A stretch of 64,000 nt of DNA, from NCBI RefSeq assembly GCF_018860245.1, contig NZ_JAHKPD010000012.1:372001-436000 (forward strand), read 5' to 3'. Position numbers and translations under genes: made by a program. The notes beneath the pieces are model-generated. The model had not been told where the DNA came from. It did no database searches and worked only from the letters and a program-made list of their open reading frames with translations. Shown piece after piece: positions 1 through 8,544 of the stretch (the first letter of the stretch is position 1; each line of letters opens with the position of its first letter). Source of the DNA: Pseudotamlana agarivorans. GTDB lineage: Bacteria; Bacteroidota; Bacteroidia; Flavobacteriales; Flavobacteriaceae.

Positions 1-1365
1 GGAGATATTATAAATCAAACTGAAGGTCGAGCAGTTCTACATACAGCACTTAGGGCTCCGAAAAATGCAGAATTTAAAGTTGATGGCGAAGAGGTCATGC
101 CCGAAATTTATGCTGTTAAAGAAAAAATAGAACGCTTTACTAATGACGTTGTAAGTGGAACACTTAAAGGTTACACCGGAAAAGCATTTACCGATGTTGT
201 AAATATTGGTATAGGAGGCTCCGATTTAGGACCTGCTATGGTTGTAGACGCTTTACAGTTTTATAAAAATCATTTAACAACACACTTTGTAAGCAATATA
301 GATGGCGATCATGTTAATGAAGTGATTAAAAAATTAGATCCAGAAACAACTTTGTTTGTTATTGTTTCTAAAACATTTACGACCCAAGAAACGCTTTCAA
401 ATGCAAACACCATAAAAGAGTGGTTTTTAAAATCGGCTAATGAAGACGCTATTGCCGAGCATTTTGTTGCTGTTTCTACAAATATTGAAAAGGTTCAAGG
501 TTTCGGAATAGATGCTAATAATATTTTCCCGATGTGGGACTGGGTTGGTGGTCGTTTTTCACTTTGGAGTGCCGTTGGCTTAACGATTAGTTTGGCTGTA
601 GGTTATGAGCATTTTGATAGCTTGCTTAAAGGCGCTAACAAAATGGATGATCACTTCAAAAATGAAGATTTTGATTCTAATATTCCAGTGGTTTTAGCCT
701 TACTAAGTGTTTGGTATAATAACTTTTTTAATGTTGAAAGTGAAGCTGTGATTCCTTATTCGCAGTACTTAAATCAGTTTGCTACTTATTTACAGCAAGG
801 GATTATGGAAAGTAATGGGAAAAGTGTTGATAGAAATGGAAATCCAATTGACTATCAAACCGGAACTATTATATGGGGTGAGCCAGGAACAAATTCGCAA
901 CATGCCTTTTTTCAATTAATTCATCAAGGAACAAAATTAATTCCAGCTGATTTTATTGGGTTTGGTAAGTCATTACACGGTAATCAAGATCACCAAGATA
1001 AGTTAACTTCAAATTTCTTGGCGCAGACAGAAGCTTTACTTAATGGTAAAACGGAAGCTGAGGTTGTGGCAGAAGGAACGCCAGAGGCAATAATCCCATT
1101 TAAAATATTTAGTGGAAATAAGCCAACAAATACCATTTATATCAATAAACTTTCACCAGAAAGTTTAGGGAAATTAATTGCCATGTATGAGCACAAAATA
1201 TTTGTTCAGGGTATTATTTGGAATATTTTTAGCTACGATCAGTTTGGAGTAGAGCTAGGAAAGCAATTGGCTAGTAAAATTTTACAAGAATTTAATACAA
1301 GCGCTACTAACGAACACGACTCTTCAACTCAGAATTTATTAGATTTTTACAAAAAATTACGTTAA
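1..1365 (+). CDS. pgi: Glucose-6-phosphate isomerase (5' end outside window)
   Basis: Interconverts glucose-6-phosphate and fructose-6-phosphate in the cytoplasm (glycolysis and gluconeogenesis). The frame is open from base 1, reading [18 protein letters not shown], a family signature that lies well upstream of the first ATG at 97. The gene therefore starts before the window and the ATG at 97 is internal. Other hallmarks are the sugar-phosphate loop [45 protein letters not shown] with the catalytic Glu, GTNSQHAFF with the catalytic His, and a C-terminal [14 protein letters not shown] block followed by ELGKQLA with the active-site Lys. The C-terminus is complete and a hairpin terminator follows at once. 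The next gene is an unrelated TonB receptor with its own promoter box. Identity is near certain; only the missing N-terminus limits the entry. Confidence 0.97.
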   Translation, partial: GDIINQTEGRAVLHTALRAPKNAEFKVDGEEVMPEIYAVKEKIERFTNDVVSGTLKGYTGKAFTDVVNIGIGGSDLGPAMVVDALQFYKNHLTTHFVSNIDGDHVNEVIKKLDPETTLFVIVSKTFTTQETLSNANTIKEWFLKSANEDAIAEHFVAVSTNIEKVQGFGIDANNIFPMWDWVGGRFSLWSAVGLTISLAVGYEHFDSLLKGANKMDDHFKNEDFDSNIPVVLALLSVWYNNFFNVESEAVIPYSQYLNQFATYLQQGIMESNGKSVDRNGNPIDYQTGTIIWGEPGTNSQHAFFQLIHQGTKLIPADFIGFGKSLHGNQDHQDKLTSNFLAQTEALLNGKTEAEVVAEGTPEAIIPFKIFSGNKPTNTIYINKLSPESLGKLIAMYEHKIFVQGIIWNIFSYDQFGVELGKQLASKILQEFNTSATNEHDSSTQNLLDFYKKLR

Positions 1366-1386
1366 AAAAATAGCATACAATTAAAA

Positions 1387-1427
1387 ATAAGGCATCATTT
1401 TTAAAAAAATGGTGCTTTATTTTTTTG
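1387..1427 (+). terminator. Rho-independent terminator of pgi
   Basis: A 12-bp stem (AAGGCATCATTT against AAATGGTGCTTT, two G-U pairs) is followed by a run of seven or more T, 22 bases after the pgi stop codon. Confidence 0.8.
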
Positions 1428-1481
1428 TATAACTATCTGATCGTGTTAACATTGTGTTAATGTAGTTATGAATTTTATTTG

Positions 1482-1489
1482 TATTTTTG
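1482..1489 (+). promoter_or_regulatory. Candidate -7 box for the TonB receptor
   Basis: TATTTTTG matches the Bacteroidota -7 consensus TAnnTTTG, 27 bases before the ATG at 1517. No TTG is seen at the usual 17-21 base spacing upstream, so the -33 element is weak or absent. Confidence 0.5.
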
Positions 1490-1516
1490 GGTCGACTAAT
1501 TCATAATAATTAATTC

Positions 1517-4045
1517 ATGAAAAAATTTACACAAATTTTATTCGCGATGGTAGTTCTGTTATGTTCTGCTGTGGCCTCCTCTCAAAGTACTATTACAGGA
1601 ACTATTATTGACGGTGAAATGAATTCACCGCTCCCTGGAGCTAATATTGTTCAACAAGGGACAACAAATGGGACTACTACAACTTTTGAAGGTGATTTTA
1701 CTTTACAAACCAATGTGTCATCTGGGAAATTCGTAGTTTCTTATGTTGGTTATAGTACCATTACTTTAGATTTTAGTGGTGATCAAGATTTTGGACAAAT
1801 TAAACTAATGCCAGATAATACCTTAGATGAAATTGTTATCGTTGGTAGTGGTATTATTGATTTAGCTGAAGACAGAAAAACACCAGTGGCTGTATCTACA
1901 ATTAAATCCAAAGAGATTCAAGAAAAAGCTGGAAACTGGGATTTACCAGAGGTTTTAAAGTCAACACCATCAATTCAAAACATTAAAGCAGGTGGATTTG
2001 GAGAAGGGTCTATGTTTGTTCGTGGTTTCGACCAAACGAATACGGCGTTTTTATTAAACGGGCAACCAATTAATGGTATGGAAGACGGTAAAATGTACTG
2101 GTCTAACTGGTCTGGAGTTATGGATGTTGCAAACGCAATTCAGGTACAGCGTGGTTTAGGAGCTTCAAAATTAGCCATTTCTTCAGTTGGGGGTACGGTA
2201 AATATTGTAACTAAAACGATAGATAGAAAAGAAGGAGGTTTTGTCCAGCAAATGTTAGGTAATGATTATTATACAAAAACAACAGCTTATTATTCAACTG
2301 GAGTTAGTGAAAAAGGCTGGTCATTCTCATCTTTATTAGGCTATTGGCAAGGTGATGGATATGTTGATGATACAGACGGACAAGGGCAAACGTATTTCTT
2401 CTCTGTGGGTTACACACCAAACGATCATCATTCATTCAACTTCTTGTTAACAGGAGCGCCTCAATGGCATGCTGTAGCTGGTAGTGGTGATATTCAATCA
2501 TTTATTGATAACGGTAGAAAATATAACTCTTGGAATTTTGACGGGGTAGATAGCCCAAACACTTTAACTAGTGGAAAATATCCTGGAGGTCGAAATATTT
2601 ATCATAAACCAGTGGCTAACTTAAGCTGGGATTGGACGATTAATGATAAGTCTTCTATGTCTACCGTATTATATGGTTCAATGGGGCGTGGTAGTTTTGC
2701 GCAATCTATTGGTTCAGTAGATTATGCTAGAGGATCAAATAATAACCACGATTGGTTTGGTTTAGTAACAAACTACAACAATCAAATTACTGAAAATTTA
2801 AACTTTAATGTTGGTGCAGATGTACGTTTATACAGTGGTTATCACTTTAGAGATATTAGAGAATTTATTACTGTAGATTCTGTAACGAACAGCTCAGGAT
2901 ATAGTGGCGGTCAAGATTATCAACTAACTGAAGCTGGAGGAATTAACCCTTGGAAGGTGTTTTTCAATCCTAATACCGATCACTTGCAACGTTTTGGATA
3001 TGATTATTCTGAACAAATTAATTATGGTGGATTTTTCGGACAGTTAGAATATGCAAAAGATGGTTTCTCAGCATTTTTCCAAGGTGCTTTATCAACACAG
3101 TCTCACGTACGTACCGAGTTTTTAAACACTTCAACTCCTGGTGAAGGAGAAGAAGGGGATAAAGTAAATAATCCAGGGTTTAATGTGAAAGGTGGTTTAG
3201 CTTATGAACTGAGCCAAGCACACCGTGTATTTTTTAATACTGGGTATTATTCGCGTCAACCTTTTCATGATACGCTATATCAAAATGATAGAGCTGGAAA
3301 TGAATTGTTACAGCCAGAAGCTGAAAACGAAGAGATTACTGGTTTTGAGCTAGGTTATCAATTTATGGCTGGTAGAGCATTTTCAGCGAATTTAAACGGA
3401 TACCACACCACTTGGGACAATGTTACAAAATACAGAAACAATGGAGAGAACGGCGATGATTACATTAGTTACCAAACTATGGGCGTTAAGCAAGTGCACT
3501 ACGGTGTTGAGCTTGAAGTGATGACACGTCCTTTAGATAACTTAAGACTTAACGGTTTCCTTTCTTTAGGTGAATGGCAGTTTAAAGACAACGCTAACCA
3601 AAGAACTTTTGATAACGATGGAAACCAAATTGGTGCCGATGAAGAAATTGTAATCGACGGATACAGTGTTGGTGGTGCTGCTCAAGTAACAGGTGGAATT
3701 AACGGTAGTTATGATATTTGTTCAAACTTTAGTGTTGATGCTGCTTGGAACTGGTATAACGATATGTTTTCTATTGGAGCATTAGATCAAGCGCCACTTT
3801 CCATGCCTTCATATAACACTATGGATGCTGGTTTATCTTATAAAGTGATGGTTGGTTCTAATGAATCATTACAATTCAGATTTAACTTAAACAATGTTTT
3901 TGATGAGGTTTACTTAGAGTCTGTTTCTGGAAATACTGCAGCTTCTGCTAATCCAGATGAAAACTATAAAGGTATTAATACAAGTAATAATGGTCGTTTT
4001 GGTTACGGCAGAACATGGAATTTTAGCGTACGTTTTAATTTCTAA
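1517..4045 (+). CDS. TonB-dependent receptor with carboxypeptidase-regulatory-like N-domain
   Basis: Predicted outer-membrane, TonB/ExbBD-energised importer of 842 residues; the substrate is unknown. A signal peptide covers residues 1-22, ending at SSQS. A CarboxypepD_reg-like beta-sandwich (TITGTIIDGEMNSPLPGANI onwards) covers about 25-105. A plug domain follows (about 120-235, with MFVRGFDQTNTAFLLNGQPI and SSVGGTVNIVTK), then a barrel ending in the outer-membrane signature FSVRFNF. There is no SusD-like partner next to it, so it is not a standard SusCD glycan system. It is a single-gene unit bounded by terminators, with a candidate promoter box at 1482. The family call is firm. Substrate cannot be read from context, since pgi upstream belongs to another transcript. 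Confidence 0.93.
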   Translation: MKKFTQILFAMVVLLCSAVASSQSTITGTIIDGEMNSPLPGANIVQQGTTNGTTTTFEGDFTLQTNVSSGKFVVSYVGYSTITLDFSGDQDFGQIKLMPDNTLDEIVIVGSGIIDLAEDRKTPVAVSTIKSKEIQEKAGNWDLPEVLKSTPSIQNIKAGGFGEGSMFVRGFDQTNTAFLLNGQPINGMEDGKMYWSNWSGVMDVANAIQVQRGLGASKLAISSVGGTVNIVTKTIDRKEGGFVQQMLGNDYYTKTTAYYSTGVSEKGWSFSSLLGYWQGDGYVDDTDGQGQTYFFSVGYTPNDHHSFNFLLTGAPQWHAVAGSGDIQSFIDNGRKYNSWNFDGVDSPNTLTSGKYPGGRNIYHKPVANLSWDWTINDKSSMSTVLYGSMGRGSFAQSIGSVDYARGSNNNHDWFGLVTNYNNQITENLNFNVGADVRLYSGYHFRDIREFITVDSVTNSSGYSGGQDYQLTEAGGINPWKVFFNPNTDHLQRFGYDYSEQINYGGFFGQLEYAKDGFSAFFQGALSTQSHVRTEFLNTSTPGEGEEGDKVNNPGFNVKGGLAYELSQAHRVFFNTGYYSRQPFHDTLYQNDRAGNELLQPEAENEEITGFELGYQFMAGRAFSANLNGYHTTWDNVTKYRNNGENGDDYISYQTMGVKQVHYGVELEVMTRPLDNLRLNGFLSLGEWQFKDNANQRTFDNDGNQIGADEEIVIDGYSVGGAAQVTGGINGSYDICSNFSVDAAWNWYNDMFSIGALDQAPLSMPSYNTMDAGLSYKVMVGSNESLQFRFNLNNVFDEVYLESVSGNTAASANPDENYKGINTSNNGRFGYGRTWNFSVRFNF

Positions 4046-4064
4046 TAAAAATTGTTTGAATAAC

Positions 4065-4101
4065 ATAAAAAACCATGTAGCAATACATGGTTTTTTTTAT
4101 G
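4065..4101 (+). terminator. Terminator after the TonB receptor
   Basis: Near-perfect hairpin: ACCATGTA and TACATGGT around a GCAA loop, flanked by an A run on the left and an eight-T run on the right. It could work in both directions. Confidence 0.85.
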
Positions 4102-4112
4102 TTTAAAATTAC

Positions 4113-4120
4113 TACATTTG
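4113..4120 (+). promoter_or_regulatory. Candidate -7 box for the 4145 gene
   Basis: TACATTTG fits TAnnTTTG and lies 24 bases before the ATG at 4145. Its upstream half overlaps the T-rich terminator of the preceding gene. Confidence 0.55.
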
Positions 4121-4144
4121 CCATTCAATTCTTAACAAAAAACC

Positions 4145-4582
4145 ATGTACGACATTATATTATCTCTTCACTCTTATTGGGCCTATTTGGTATTAGTCAT
4201 TTTAACCATTACTGCTGTTACTGCAATTATAAAAACAGTAGGCGATAAGGAATATGAAAACAATGATTTCAGAAGAGGTTTATTCACTTTAATCGTATCT
4301 CATATTCAATTGTTAATTGGTTTAGTTTTGTATTTCGTTTCACCACGCTTTGAGTTGTGGGGCGAATTAGGAGGTAAAGTTATGAGTAATTCTTTAGCGC
4401 GACTTTACCTAGTAGAACATCCATTTGTGAATATCCTTGCCATCGCATTAATTACTATTGGCTATTCTAAGCACAAAAGAAAGCTAACTTCTAAAATGAA
4501 ATTAAAAACAATCGCTATATTTTACACATTAGCCTTAGTATTGTTTTTATCCCGTATTCCTTGGAGTACTTGGATGAGCTAA
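4145..4582 (+). CDS. Small four-helix integral membrane protein, unknown function
   Basis: The protein has 145 residues and about four hydrophobic membrane spans: roughly 12-30, 45-65, 92-108 and 122-140. Histidines lie at or near the membrane edges (LHSYW near the N-terminus, SHIQLLIGL in span 2, VEHPFVNIL before span 3). That pattern would be compatible with a b-type haem or quinone membrane protein, but this is inference and no definitive motif is present. It has its own TAnnTTTG box and ends two bases before the stop of the convergent nuclease gene. There is no clear terminator between them, so the two transcripts probably overlap. Proteins of this size and pattern seem common in Flavobacteriia, but I know of no assigned function. 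Confidence 0.75.
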   Translation: MYDIILSLHSYWAYLVLVILTITAVTAIIKTVGDKEYENNDFRRGLFTLIVSHIQLLIGLVLYFVSPRFELWGELGGKVMSNSLARLYLVEHPFVNILAIALITIGYSKHKRKLTSKMKLKTIAIFYTLALVLFLSRIPWSTWMS

Positions 4583-4584
4583 GA

Positions 4585-5628
4585 TCATTCAATAGCCTTA
4601 ATTAAATAAATATAAACTGGAAAATGGTCGCTAAAACCATTTGAAAAGCCGCCGTAATTCCAACTTCTAAAAGGATAACCTTTATAAGTTCCGCTTTGCT
4701 GAATTAAATAGTTTTTGTTGTAAATACCAGCTTTATAGAATTGAAATGTATCGTAAACTTTGTCAAGAAGCGGTTTAGTAAACATGATTTGATCGAATAA
4801 GCTCCAAGCATCTCTATAAGCCGTAGTGCCTAAGCCATCTTTGTAAAAATTGGAAAAAGGGTTATAAATGCCTTTTAGATTCACTTTTTTCAGATTGCTT
4901 TTCGCGCCTAATGCATTTTTTACACTCGAGTTGTTTGGGTTATCGTTTAAATCACCCATAATTAAAATTTTCGAGTAAGGATCGATAACCTGTAAAGAAT
5001 CAATTAAGTGCTTATTCAATTTGGCCGCAGCCACGCGTTTATAATTACTCTTAGACTCACCACCACGTCTGGAAGGCCAGTGATTTACAATTATATGAAA
5101 CATTTCATGGTCTAGTTTACCACGTACTAATAATTGATCCCTAGTAAAAACACGTTTTTCATTGCCGTAAATTTTTAATTCATGCGAGCTAGAATTTATC
5201 GGTATAAACAAGTCTTCCCGATACAATAATGCCACATCAATACCACGAATGTCAGGCGAATCGTAATGAATAAATTTGTAGTTGAAGTCGCGTAATGATT
5301 TATGATTAATGAGATCTTCTAAAACGGCCTTGTTTTCTAGTTCACAAACGCCTATAAGGGCAGGGGGCTTACTAGTGAGGTCTTTGCCAATATCTGCTAA
5401 TACCTGCGCCATGTTACGTACTTTTTGCTCGTAAGCCGTTTTACGTTGTGTTTTTAATTCCATCATCGGGCTATACTCGTCAAGCTTATTGGGGTCGTTA
5501 ATGGTATCGAATAAATTTTCCAAATTATAGAAAGCAACCGTGTGAATTTTATAGAGTTTGTCTTGAGCTTTTGAGGGTGTAGCAAAACTTAAGCACAGTA
5601 TAAAAAGGATGAATTTCAAAAAGGTCAT
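4585..5628 (-). CDS. Secreted endonuclease/exonuclease/phosphatase-fold (EEP) protein
   Basis: A 347-residue member of the DNase I-like metal-dependent phosphodiesterase superfamily. Residues 1-21 form a signal peptide (cleavage near SKAQ), so it acts in the periplasm, on the surface or outside the cell. Seen motifs: FYNLENLF (33-40), GVCELENK with the metal-binding Glu (93-100), VNHWPSRRGG (181-190), MGDLNDNPN (224-232) and the terminal SDHFP with catalytic Asp-His (333-337). This is the full superfamily set, so it should be active. It is divergent from a TonB receptor/DUF5689 pair and shares a 101-bp intergenic region holding a perfect palindrome. I infer a role in cutting nucleic acid or phosphodiesters for uptake. 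The exact substrate could also be a nucleotide or a phosphoinositide-like ester. A paralogue lacking a signal peptide lies at 14778-15746. Confidence 0.88.
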   Translation of the reverse strand: MTFLKFILFILCLSFATPSKAQDKLYKIHTVAFYNLENLFDTINDPNKLDEYSPMMELKTQRKTAYEQKVRNMAQVLADIGKDLTSKPPALIGVCELENKAVLEDLINHKSLRDFNYKFIHYDSPDIRGIDVALLYREDLFIPINSSSHELKIYGNEKRVFTRDQLLVRGKLDHEMFHIIVNHWPSRRGGESKSNYKRVAAAKLNKHLIDSLQVIDPYSKILIMGDLNDNPNNSSVKNALGAKSNLKKVNLKGIYNPFSNFYKDGLGTTAYRDAWSLFDQIMFTKPLLDKVYDTFQFYKAGIYNKNYLIQQSGTYKGYPFRSWNYGGFSNGFSDHFPVYIYLIKAIE

Positions 5629-5659
5629 ATTACTTATTTAAAACTGTAAAAATAAGATA

Positions 5660-5677
5660 TTACAACAAATGTTGTAA
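5660..5677. promoter_or_regulatory. Palindromic operator candidate between divergent genes
   Basis: TTACAAC-AAAT-GTTGTAA is a perfect inverted repeat with 7-bp arms. It lies 32 bases upstream of the nuclease start and 28 bases upstream of the receptor's -7 box, a good position for a dimeric regulator controlling both genes. The factor is unknown. Confidence 0.5.
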
Positions 5678-5705
5678 GTTTTTATTTTCATTTAATAAAA
5701 AGTAC

Positions 5706-5713
5706 TAGTTTTG
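5706..5713 (+). promoter_or_regulatory. Candidate -7 box for the second TonB receptor
   Basis: TAGTTTTG fits TAnnTTTG and lies 16 bases before the GTG start at 5730. A TTG inside the upstream palindrome is too far away (31 bases) for a standard -33 element, which suggests activator dependence. Confidence 0.5.
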
Positions 5714-5729
5714 GGTTCAAATATTTTAT

Positions 5730-8531
5730 GTGAATAGAGTTCTGTTTTATTGCTTATTTATAGCCATTTCAATGGTGGCTAACTCCCAGAGTACTGTTAT
5801 ATCCGGGAGCGTTAACGATGATCAAACATTTCAGCCATTGGTAGCAGTCACTATTCTTTTGAAAGACACGACACTTCAAACACAAACAGATCATTTGGGT
5901 GAATTTGTTTTTGATAAGCATATCCCACTTGGTGAACACATGCTTGTTATTTCTAAATCAGGTTACAAAACAAAATATTATCCCATTATTGTAAATGAAG
6001 GAAAAACTATGAACATAACCGACATGGTTTTAACTCGTGATTTAGATCAAACAAATGATTTGTTCACAATAACCTTAAACGATGATGAACTTAATGACGA
6101 TACGAGTGCTTCCGATAATGTATCTGGATTATTAGCGGCGTCTTTAGATGTTTTTCAGCGAACTGTAGCCTTTGAGTTTAGTTCTTCGTTTTTTAGATTA
6201 CGGGGCCTTGATTCTAACAACGGCTCTGTGCTCATCAATGGCATTGAAATGAATAAAATGTACAATGGTAGACCGCAGTGGAGCAATTGGGGTGGTATTA
6301 ATGATGTACTTCGTAATCAAGAATTGGCTCTAGGTTTAGCGCCTTCAAATTATAATTTTGGTGGTGTTATGGGATCAACCCATATTAATGTACGGGCTTC
6401 AGAAGCTAGATCAGGCACTCGATTAACCTATTCGTCGTCCAATAGAAGTTATTCAAATCGCTTGATGATTAAACATGCTTCAGGCCTGTTAAAACATAAT
6501 TGGGCCTATACGTTTTCATTTGGTAGGCGTTGGGGGCACGAAGGCTATCAAGATGGGACGCTATATAGTTCGAATTCTTTTTTTACTTCCGTAGAAAAGA
6601 AAATAGGTAAGAAACAGAGTTTAAACTTAACGGCCATTTACACCCCTAATAAACGCGGAAAATCATCACCAAACACACAAGAGATTTACGATTTAAAAGA
6701 TATTAAGTACAACGCATATTGGGGGTGGCAAGGTGGTGAAAAGCGCAATTCAAGAATTAAAGAAGTGAATGAACCTATAGTGATGTTAAATCATTATTGG
6801 AGATGGAATGCCAAAACGTTACTAAATACGAATATCGGCTATCAGTTCGGGAAAATGGGGAATAGCCGTTTGGATTATAATGGTACCGATTTAATTGATG
6901 GCATGCCTCAAGGCGGTGGTTCGAACCCAAGTCCGACATATTACCAAAAACTACCGAGTTATTTTGAAAGAAATTTTCCCGATAATTTAGAATATGCTTA
7001 CCAAGCCTTAAAGGCATTTCAAAATAACGGCCAAATAGATTGGCAAGCCATGTATACTGCAAATATTAGTAATAGGGAACAAGGCGGTAATGCGATTTAT
7101 GCATTATATGAAGACCGTGTTGATGATAAACAATTTACAGTTAATTCCATTTTAAATTCGGCAATAAATGACCATGTATTGATAAATGCTTCAGTAAATT
7201 ATAAATCATTAAATTCTGAAAATTACGCAAGCGTATTGGACTTATTGGGCGCTTCAAGCTATTTAGATGTTGATGCTTTTGCCTCTAATATAAGCGATGC
7301 GCAGAATGATTTATTGAACCCAAACAGAGTTGTTGGTGAAAATGATATTTTTAAATACCACTATAATATTTTTGCAAATGAATGGAATGGTTTTGCACAG
7401 GCACAATTTTCATATAGTAGATTCGATTTTTACATTTCTGGATGTTTCAGTCATACCAAATACCAGCGTGAGGGATTTTATAAAAATGGTGGTTTTCCCG
7501 ATAATTCTTTAGGAAAAGGCGAGGCTTTGAACTTTTTAGGCTTCGGAAGCAAATCTGGATTAACCTACAAATTTTCTGGTAAACATGTTTTTAATCTGAA
7601 TGCTGGTTTCCTAAAACGCCCACCAACCATTCAAAATACGTTTTCAAATTCTAGAGAAAACCATAATGTGGTTCCAGATATTGCCGAAGAAAACACCCTA
7701 TCAGCCGATGCCAGTTATATTTTTCGTGCCTCTAGGGTCAAAGCCAAATTAACAGGTTATGTTACTAAAATGACCAACGCGAACGAAATCTCTTTTTATT
7801 TTGCCGATGGTGTTGGTGGTGATAATGCTGTTTTTGTACAAGAGATTTTACGGGGTGTGGATAAAAACCATTTTGGTACAGAATTGGGGGTTGAAGCTCA
7901 AGTGACTCCAACATTAAAGTTAAAAGGCGTGGTGGCTGTTGGGCAGTTTACCTACGCCAATAATCCGAATTTATTGCTCACCACAGAACCAGATGCTGAA
8001 GCTACTGCTGCAGGCTTTGTAGATGGTATCAAAGATTTTGGTGAGACTAAGTTAAAAAACTACCGTTTGGCTACTGGGCCACAAAGCGCCTACTCGGTAG
8101 GTTTTGAATATCGCGATCCTAATTATTGGTGGTTTGGAGCCACTGCAAACTTCTTCTCAAACATCTTTTTAGATGTGAATCCGTTAACGCGGTCGTCAAA
8201 TTTTAGTACCGATTATGATGGGAATGTTTTTAATGATTATGATGAAGACGTAGCGAAAACGCTGTTAGAACAAGAGCGTTTTGATGATTACATGGTCGTG
8301 AATCTGGTTGGGGGTAAATCTTGGAAACTCGGCAAATATTACATCGGTTTTTTTGCGAGCATAAATAATGTGCTAGATATTATTTATAAGACTGGTGGTT
8401 TCGAACAAGGAAGAAACGCAAATTATAGAGAATTAAGAGATGATAAAGCCTTGGAAACGCCAGTTTTTGGTGCTAAATATTGGTACGGCCGTGGGGCAAC
8501 TTATTTTTTAAACTTGAATGTTAGCTTTTGA
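5730..8531 (+). CDS. TonB-dependent receptor of the putative nuclease/DUF5689 locus
   Basis: Outer-membrane receptor of 933 residues. The start is GTG at 5730, because the only nearby ATG (5728) runs straight into TGA and the GTG gives a proper signal peptide (MNRVLFYCLFIAISMVANSQ). A carboxypeptidase-regulatory-like domain covers about 22-105. A plug follows with RLRGLDSNNGSVLINGIEMN, then a long beta-barrel with many aromatic-ended strands, ending FLNLNVSF. The DUF5689 lipoprotein starts 13 bases after its stop, so the two are co-transcribed. The nuclease is divergent. Receptor plus surface lipoprotein mirrors the SusCD arrangement, with DUF5689 in place of SusD. I infer import of a nuclease product or nucleic-acid fragments. 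The substrate is unproven, but the family call is firm. Confidence 0.92.
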   Translation: MNRVLFYCLFIAISMVANSQSTVISGSVNDDQTFQPLVAVTILLKDTTLQTQTDHLGEFVFDKHIPLGEHMLVISKSGYKTKYYPIIVNEGKTMNITDMVLTRDLDQTNDLFTITLNDDELNDDTSASDNVSGLLAASLDVFQRTVAFEFSSSFFRLRGLDSNNGSVLINGIEMNKMYNGRPQWSNWGGINDVLRNQELALGLAPSNYNFGGVMGSTHINVRASEARSGTRLTYSSSNRSYSNRLMIKHASGLLKHNWAYTFSFGRRWGHEGYQDGTLYSSNSFFTSVEKKIGKKQSLNLTAIYTPNKRGKSSPNTQEIYDLKDIKYNAYWGWQGGEKRNSRIKEVNEPIVMLNHYWRWNAKTLLNTNIGYQFGKMGNSRLDYNGTDLIDGMPQGGGSNPSPTYYQKLPSYFERNFPDNLEYAYQALKAFQNNGQIDWQAMYTANISNREQGGNAIYALYEDRVDDKQFTVNSILNSAINDHVLINASVNYKSLNSENYASVLDLLGASSYLDVDAFASNISDAQNDLLNPNRVVGENDIFKYHYNIFANEWNGFAQAQFSYSRFDFYISGCFSHTKYQREGFYKNGGFPDNSLGKGEALNFLGFGSKSGLTYKFSGKHVFNLNAGFLKRPPTIQNTFSNSRENHNVVPDIAEENTLSADASYIFRASRVKAKLTGYVTKMTNANEISFYFADGVGGDNAVFVQEILRGVDKNHFGTELGVEAQVTPTLKLKGVVAVGQFTYANNPNLLLTTEPDAEATAAGFVDGIKDFGETKLKNYRLATGPQSAYSVGFEYRDPNYWWFGATANFFSNIFLDVNPLTRSSNFSTDYDGNVFNDYDEDVAKTLLEQERFDDYMVVNLVGGKSWKLGKYYIGFFASINNVLDIIYKTGGFEQGRNANYRELRDDKALETPVFGAKYWYGRGATYFLNLNVSF

Positions 8532-8544
8532 AATTAGATAAGAT

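Noticed and set aside
1517-4045. SusCD-type polysaccharide utilisation locus around the first TonB receptor
   Set aside because: No SusD-like lipoprotein, glycoside hydrolase or sensor gene is adjacent, and terminators isolate the receptor.
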